Assembly: GCA_050698355.1 (NCBI GenBank)
Contig: JBOHBN010000407.1
Location: forward strand, 1-9,491
Length of the DNA: 9,491 nucleotides
Source: JBOHBN01 sp050698355
GTDB taxonomy: Bacteria; Actinomycetota; Actinomycetes; Streptosporangiales; WHST01
Direction of reading: 5' to 3'
The notes under the pieces are model-generated. The model saw only the letters and a list, made by a program, of their open reading frames with translations, had not been told where the DNA came from and ran no database searches. Shown here in pieces: positions 6,133-9,491 of the stretch (positions are counted from its first letter, which is position 1; the number at the start of each line of letters is the position of its first letter). The position numbers and the translations under genes are program-made.

Positions 6133-7378
6133 GGGCCTGCTCCTCCGGCGCACGGTCCCGCCAGTCGGCGGGCAGCAGGTGGTCGAGTACGTCGTCGACC
6201 GTGACCGCGCCGAGTAGGTGATCGTTCTCGTCGATCACGGGGACGGCGGTCAGGTTGTACAGCGCGAGGTGGCTGGCCACGGTCTGCAGCGAGTCCTCCG
6301 GCCGCAGCGGCATCATGTCGGTGTCGAGCACGCCGGATACCAGCTCCGCGGGCGGCTCGCGCAGCAGCCGCTGGAAGTACGCGATCCCGAGGTACCGCCC
6401 GCTCGGGGTGTCGGTCGGCGGCCTGCACACGTACACCTGGGAACCGAGCGCGGGGGAGACCTCGACGTGGCGTACGCGGGCGAGCGCCTCGGCGATCGTC
6501 GCGTCGGGCGGCAGGATGATCGGCTCGGTGGTCATCATGCCGCCGGCCGAGTCGGCGGGATACCTGAGCAGGCGGCGCACCGGCGCGGCCTCCTCGGGCT
6601 CCATCAGCAACAACAGCTGCTCCCTGCGCTCCACCGAGAGCCGCCCGAGCACGTCGGTGGCATCGTCGGGGTCCATGTCCTCGAGCACGTCGGCGGCGCG
6701 CTCCGGGTCGAGCTTGTCCAGGATCTCCAGCCGGTTCTCGTCGGAGAGCTCCTCCAGCACGTCGGCCAGCCGCTCGTCGTTCAGCGCGGCCGCGATCTCC
6801 GCGCGGCGCTTGGGGGACAGCTCGTGCATGACCTGCGCGAGGTCGGCCGGCCTGGCCTGGTCGAACGTGGCGAGCAGGTGCTCGGCGCCCTGCTCCTCCT
6901 CGTCGGCGCTGGACCAGGTGATGGCGTCCCAGTCGACGACGCTGGTCTCGCCGCGGCGCAGGCGCTTGCCCGGACGCCGCACGGCCACCTTCGTGATCAC
7001 CCAGTCATGTGTACGGGTGCGCTCCATCCCGGCGTCGAGCACGGTGACCGCGCCGCCGTCCTCGCGGTGGCGCACCTTGCGGTCGAGCAGCTCGCCCAGG
7101 ACCATCGTCTCGGTGGACCGCTGCTGGAAACGGCGCATGCTGAGCGTGCCGGTGAAGATCACCGCGTCGGAGTCGATGTTGGTGATCCGGCTGAGCGGGA
7201 TGAAGATCGGCCGCCGTGGGGGCACCTCGACGACCAGGCCGAGCACGCGCGGTGGCTCGTCACCGCGCCGCAGCAGGACGGCGGCGTCGCGTACCTTGCC
7301 CACCTGGTCGCCGGTCGGGTCGAACACGGGCACGCCCGCGAGGCGGGCGAGAAACACGCGTGTCGGCGGTCCGGTCAC
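6122..7378 (-). CDS. Cytosolic PRC-barrel / MgtE N-domain / CBS-pair protein
   Basis: The protein has 418 residues and no membrane segment. Two beta-rich PRC-barrel-like parts come first (about 8-80 and 90-150). An MgtE_N superhelix with repeating acidic helices (LEELSDENRLEILDKLDPER and following) spans about 170-270. Then YPADSAGGMMT (273-283) leads into two CBS domains (about 281-340 and 346-403). It resembles the cytosolic Mg2+-sensing half of MgtE channels without the channel. A regulatory role in Mg2+ or nucleotide sensing, perhaps acting on the membrane-bound DUF1003 protein encoded directly after it, is inference. The GTG start at 7378 lies 6 bases after a TACGCT box and lacks a ribosome site; a GTG at 7357 is an alternative. 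The 3' end overlaps the DUF1003 start. Confidence 0.9.
   Translation of the reverse strand: MTGPPTRVFLARLAGVPVFDPTGDQVGKVRDAAVLLRRGDEPPRVLGLVVEVPPRRPIFIPLSRITNIDSDAVIFTGTLSMRRFQQRSTETMVLGELLDRKVRHREDGGAVTVLDAGMERTRTHDWVITKVAVRRPGKRLRRGETSVVDWDAITWSSADEEEQGAEHLLATFDQARPADLAQVMHELSPKRRAEIAAALNDERLADVLEELSDENRLEILDKLDPERAADVLEDMDPDDATDVLGRLSVERREQLLLLMEPEEAAPVRRLLRYPADSAGGMMTTEPIILPPDATIAEALARVRHVEVSPALGSQVYVCRPPTDTPSGRYLGIAYFQRLLREPPAELVSGVLDTDMMPLRPEDSLQTVASHLALYNLTAVPVIDENDHLLGAVTVDDVLDHLLPADWRDRAPEEQARGA
6140..6146 (-). promoter_or_regulatory. Shine-Dalgarno site that sets the DUF1003 start
   Basis: GGAGGAG on the minus strand lies 7 bases before GTG 6132 and inside the last codons of the MgtE/CBS gene. 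It decides between the two possible GTG starts (6132 and 6153) in favour of the downstream one. Confidence 0.65.
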
Positions 7379-7384
7379 GTGTCG

Positions 7385-7390
7385 AGCGTA
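7385..7390 (-). promoter_or_regulatory. Putative -10 box of the MgtE/CBS-DUF1003 operon (leaderless)
   Basis: TACGCT on the minus strand ends 6 bases before GTG 7378, the same hexamer and distance as for thiE. A good -35 is not visible; a CTGACA hexamer in the palindrome arm (7420-7425, minus) is 29 bases away, too far for a standard spacer. Confidence 0.45.
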
Positions 7391-7414
7391 GCTTCCTGGT
7401 CCCCGCCGGCCGTG

Positions 7415-7466
7415 GAGGTTGTCAGTGTCTGGTTGAGCTATAGCTCAACCAGACACTGACAACCTC
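7415..7466. repeat. Perfect 52-bp palindrome, two 26-base arms with no loop
   Basis: Bases 7415-7440 are the exact reverse complement of 7441-7466, centred on GTTGAGCTATAGCTCAAC; the match stops abruptly on both sides (G7414 against G7467). Each arm is 50% G+C, far below the surrounding DNA. It lies 41 bases past the Nudix stop and 36 bases before the MgtE/CBS start, both minus strand. As RNA it would form a 26-bp stem, but no T tract follows on either strand. Possible roles are a terminator or processing structure, a protein-binding or cruciform site, a relic of a small mobile element, or an assembly fold-back artefact. Confidence 0.85.
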
Positions 7467-7507
7467 GGTCAGCGCAGCAGCCCGGCGACTGCGGGCGACA
7501 CTAAGGT

Positions 7508-7912
7508 CTAGCGGACCTCGCTCGCGGGCAGCACCTGCCACGCGATCAGTGTGTCGAGCAGGTGGTCGGTCAGCGGCAGCGTCGCGAGTTCGGCGTACGG
7601 CACCCAGCGCGCCTGCCGGGCATCGTCGCCGGCGTGCAGCGCATTGCCGGTCACCGTGCACGCGTAGTCGCCGATGTCGTAGGTGGCGCCGCCGGGGCCG
7701 GCCCGCTCGACCCGCCCGACCAGGGGGCCGACGTCGACCTGCAGTCCCGTCTCCTCGCGAACCTCGCGGGCCACGGCGGCGGGCTCGGACTCGCCGGGCT
7801 CGACGCGGCCGCCCGGCAGCGACCACAGGCCCTCGCCGGGCGGGTGTCCCCGCTGGACCAGCAAGAGCCGGCCTTGGTCGCGGAGGATCGCGCCGACGCA
7901 GGGGACACGCAT
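7508..7912 (-). CDS. Nudix hydrolase
   Basis: The protein has 134 residues and is a single Nudix fold. The Nudix box GX5EX7REUXEEXGU is complete at 35-57: Gly35, Glu41, Arg49-Glu50, Glu53-Glu54, Gly56-Leu57. These residues bind the divalent metal and catalyse cleavage of nucleoside diphosphates linked to other groups. The N-terminal strand RVPCVGAILRDQGRLLLVQRG and the downstream WVPYAELATLPL are typical of small MutT/ADP-ribose-pyrophosphatase-like members. The substrate cannot be read from the sequence. ATG 7912 follows a TAGGCT box by 6 bases, with no ribosome site. The gene diverges from the DUF6758 gene and is followed by the 52-bp palindrome. Confidence 0.92.
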   Translation of the reverse strand: MRVPCVGAILRDQGRLLLVQRGHPPGEGLWSLPGGRVEPGESEPAAVAREVREETGLQVDVGPLVGRVERAGPGGATYDIGDYACTVTGNALHAGDDARQARWVPYAELATLPLTDHLLDTLIAWQVLPASEVR

Positions 7913-7918
7913 GCGGCG

Positions 7919-7924
7919 AGCCTA
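7919..7924 (-). promoter_or_regulatory. Putative -10 box of the Nudix gene (leaderless)
   Basis: TAGGCT on the minus strand ends 6 bases before the ATG at 7912. No clear -35 hexamer is seen. This is one of five closely similar start-proximal boxes in the window. Confidence 0.45.
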
Positions 7925-7945
7925 GAACGTCATGCCGGAGCGATC

Positions 7946-7975
7946 TTGACGAATTGACCTGTTCGGGTCCACGGT
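7946..7975 (+). promoter_or_regulatory. Putative promoter of the DUF6758 gene
   Basis: TTGACG (7946-7951), an 18-base spacer and CACGGT (7970-7975) end 6 bases before the ATG at 7982. The -35 is good; the -10 has C instead of T at its first base. A second TTGACC (7954-7959) overlaps the spacer. The distance to the ATG matches the leaderless pattern of the other lead genes. Confidence 0.35.
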
Positions 7976-7981
7976 GCCTCC

Positions 7982-8603
7982 ATGCACCGGGCACCCACCT
8001 GCCCGCACGGCCCGCACCCGATCCACCCGCCGGGGCCGTGGTCCAGCGCGTGGACGTGCCCGGACCACGGCGCCGTGCAGCCGCTGCACTCGGCCGGGCT
8101 CCCGCGGCAGGAGGCGTTGAGCGCGGTCACGCGCGCGGCTCGGGTTCCGGTCTGGTTGCCGCAGCCGTTGCCGCCGAGCTGGCGGGTCACCGGTGCCACG
8201 TACGCGGGCGACGAACGCGGGGGCGCGCGCGACGGTGGTCGCCTGCTCCGGCCCGCACATCGCCGCCGGGCCGGCCGAGCTGCTGCTCGTGGCCGAGGAG
8301 CCGGGCGTCGGGCTCGGCGCGCGATACGCGGGCCACGCCGCGAGCGATCCGGGGACGAGCTGTACGGGCCGCGCGCACGCGCAGGTACGCGCCGCCGGGC
8401 ACGACACGCCGCTGTGGTGGGTGGACGGCGCGCCGGACCGTGCGGTGTACGTGGGGGAGGCGTACGGGCGGTGGCTGTGGGTCATCCTCGTCCCGGAGAG
8501 CGCAGGTGCCCTGCTGCTCGAGGACGTGCTGCTCGTCGACGGCCGCTCAGAGCTCCCGGTCGACCTCCCGTTCGGCGCCCTGTCCCCACTGCTCGCCGAG
8601 TAG
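7982..8603 (+). pseudogene. DUF6758 family protein, interrupted by a 1-base frameshift
   Basis: Two frames together give one DUF6758 protein of about 206 residues. From ATG 7982 the first frame encodes a Cys/His-rich N-terminus (Cys7, His9, His12, Cys26, His29), then SSAWTC, HGAVQPL, RVPVWLPQPLPPSW and TGATYAGDERGG. The second frame, ending at 8603, continues with ATVVACSGPH, AELLLVAEEPGVGLGARYAG, HDTPLWWVDGAPDRAVYVGEA, the LWVILVPESAG strand and FGALSPLLAE. The switch is in the G5 run at 8219-8223: removing one G joins them as DERGARATVVACSG, in line with the family. Codon bias is equally good on both sides, so this is a very recent mutation, a slippage site or a sequencing error. A separate start at GTG 8193 is unlikely. 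The molecular function of the family is unknown. Confidence 0.85.
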
Positions 8604-8620
8604 GGCGCGTGCACCGGCGG

Positions 8621-8626
8621 TAGCGT
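8621..8626 (+). promoter_or_regulatory. Putative -10 box of the PHP gene (leaderless)
   Basis: TAGCGT ends 7 bases before the GTG at 8634, in the 30-base gap after the DUF6758 stop. No ribosome site is present between them, and no good -35 is visible. Confidence 0.4.
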
Positions 8627-8633
8627 CGCCCTC

Positions 8634-9488
8634 GTGCGCATCGACCTGCACGCCCACAGCACGGCGTCCGACGGCACCGACACGCCAGCGGCACTCGTCC
8701 GTGCGGCGGCCGCCGCCGACCTGGACGTGGTCGGGCTCACCGACCACGACACGGTCGCCGGGCACGCGGCAGCCGCCGCGGCCTTGCCGGAGGGCGTGAC
8801 CCTCGTACGCGGGGTGGAGCTGTCCTGCACGTGGCAGGACAGCAGCGTGCACATGCTCGGGTACCTGTTCGACCCGGAGGAGCCCGAGTTCGCCGCGGAG
8901 CGGGACCGTATCCGCGAGGACCGTACGAGGCGGGCCCGCGCGATGGTGCAGCGGCTGCGCGAGCTCGGCGCCCCGGTGACGTGGGAGCGGGTGGAGCAAC
9001 TCGCCGCGGGCGGCGCTGTGGGCCGGCCGCACGTCGCGGCGGCGATGATCGAGCTCGGCGTCGTCGCCGACGTGACCGGCGCCTTCGGCGAGGAGTGGAT
9101 CGGGTACGGCGGGCGCGCGTACGTGCGCAAGTACGCAGTCGACCCGGTGCGCGGAGTGCGGCTGATCACGGCCGCGGGAGGCGCGGCCGTGCTCGCCCAC
9201 CCCAAGGCGTCAACGCGAGGCGCGAGCCACCCCGACGCCCTGATCGTCACCCTCGCCGGGGCCGGGCTGTTCGGCATCGAGGTGGACCACCCCGACCACG
9301 ACGCCGACGCGCGCCGGCACGTGGCCGCTCTCGCCCGAGAGCTCGGGCTGGCCCCGTTCGGGTCCAGCGACTATCACGGCGCTAACAAGCACGTACGGCT
9401 CGGCACGGAGACCACCGCCCCGGACGTGTACGAGGCGCTCCTCGCCGCCACGTCCGGCTCCCCGACGGTCTCGGCACCGTGTCAGTAG
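8634..9488 (+). CDS. PHP-domain phosphoesterase (YciV/RNase AM-like)
   Basis: The protein has 284 residues and is complete: GTG at 8634, TAG at 9486-9488. The metal ligands of the polymerase-and-histidinol-phosphatase fold are in place: DLHAHS (Asp4, His6, His8), TDHD (His38, Asp39), Glu62 in GVELS, His73, GRPH (His133), LAHP (His189), and SDYHG (Asp246, His248). The domain layout matches the YciV group, whose studied members hydrolyse 3',5'-nucleoside bisphosphates or trim short RNA 5' ends with Mn2+. Whether this one does so is inference. It is cytosolic, with no signal peptide. It starts 30 bases after the DUF6758 stop, on the same strand, and probably has its own promoter. A more specific name is not justified. 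Confidence 0.92.
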   Translation: MRIDLHAHSTASDGTDTPAALVRAAAAADLDVVGLTDHDTVAGHAAAAAALPEGVTLVRGVELSCTWQDSSVHMLGYLFDPEEPEFAAERDRIREDRTRRARAMVQRLRELGAPVTWERVEQLAAGGAVGRPHVAAAMIELGVVADVTGAFGEEWIGYGGRAYVRKYAVDPVRGVRLITAAGGAAVLAHPKASTRGASHPDALIVTLAGAGLFGIEVDHPDHDADARRHVAALARELGLAPFGSSDYHGANKHVRLGTETTAPDVYEALLAATSGSPTVSAPCQ

Positions 9489-9491
9489 CTC

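Noticed and set aside
6133..6153. Upstream GTG start for the DUF1003 gene
   Set aside because: A GGAGGAG ribosome site is placed ideally for GTG 6132 and would fall inside the coding region if 6153 were used.
6218..7459. Long plus-strand open frame opposite the MgtE/CBS gene
   Set aside because: It is antisense to a well-supported protein and rich in Gly/His/Arg/Val without family features. Its end reads into the palindrome.
7504..7518. Small AGGTC/GACCT hairpin at the Nudix stop
   Set aside because: The stem is only 5 bp, overlaps the stop codon and has no T tract; chance is likely at this G+C content.
7422..7994. Alternative longer minus-strand frame over the Nudix gene
   Set aside because: The Nudix box is in the 7508-7912 frame. 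The same C-terminal peptide also appears in a plus-strand frame ending at 7459 only because the 52-bp palindrome reads the same on both strands.
8193..8603. Independent short gene starting at GTG 8193
   Set aside because: Conserved DUF6758 sequence continues upstream in the other frame to ATG 7982, so this is the 3' part of a frameshifted gene, not a gene of its own.
7922..9277. Long minus-strand open frame opposite DUF6758 and PHP
   Set aside because: It is opposite conserved coding sequence on the plus strand, Ser/Ala/Pro/Arg-rich, and has no motif; a shadow frame.

Overview
This is a high-GC actinobacterial chromosome segment. The evidence is the strong G/C bias at third codon positions, frequent GTG starts, -10 boxes of the TANNNT type and several actinobacterial families (DUF6758, a soluble MgtE/CBS protein). 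The order cannot be fixed from the sequence alone. There are no tRNA, rRNA, CRISPR or transposase genes, and no gene-free stretch reaches 300 bases.

Layout, left to right. (1) 1-1053, minus: an Mrp/ApbC-type P-loop ATPase (Fe-S cluster carrier) whose C-terminus runs off the left edge. (2) 1180-1836, minus: thiE, followed on its own strand by a hairpin that may be its terminator. (3) 1858-4072, plus, divergent from thiE: a TPP riboswitch followed by thiO, thiS and thiG. (4) 4091-5529, plus: a second, atypical TPP aptamer and an NCS1/CytX-like permease. (5) 5530-5601: a short convergent gap holding a 17-bp direct repeat. (6) 5602-7378, minus: a cytosolic PRC/MgtE-N/CBS protein whose stop overlaps the start of a DUF1003 membrane protein. 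(7) 7415-7466: a perfect 52-bp palindrome without a loop. (8) 7508-7912, minus: a Nudix hydrolase. (9) 7982-8603, plus: a DUF6758 gene carrying a single-base frameshift. (10) 8634-9488, plus: a PHP-domain phosphoesterase.

How the genes fit together: ThiO makes iminoacetate from glycine, ThiS carries the sulfur, ThiG builds the thiazole and ThiE joins thiazole phosphate to the pyrimidine (HMP-PP). No pyrimidine-branch gene (thiC, thiD) is present, but a riboswitch-linked NCS1 permease is, which fits import of HMP or a related precursor. Mrp/ApbC proteins have a known link to thiamine synthesis through Fe-S enzymes, so its position beside thiE may be meaningful. The remaining genes look like actinobacterial housekeeping functions.

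The most notable signals are the perfect palindrome, the second TPP aptamer that lacks the two bases joining P2 to P4, the back-to-back -10 boxes of thiE and thiO that share one TA step, a repeated TANNNT-N6/7-start arrangement that suggests leaderless mRNAs for most lead genes, and the frameshift in the DUF6758 gene. No clearly new multi-gene system was found.
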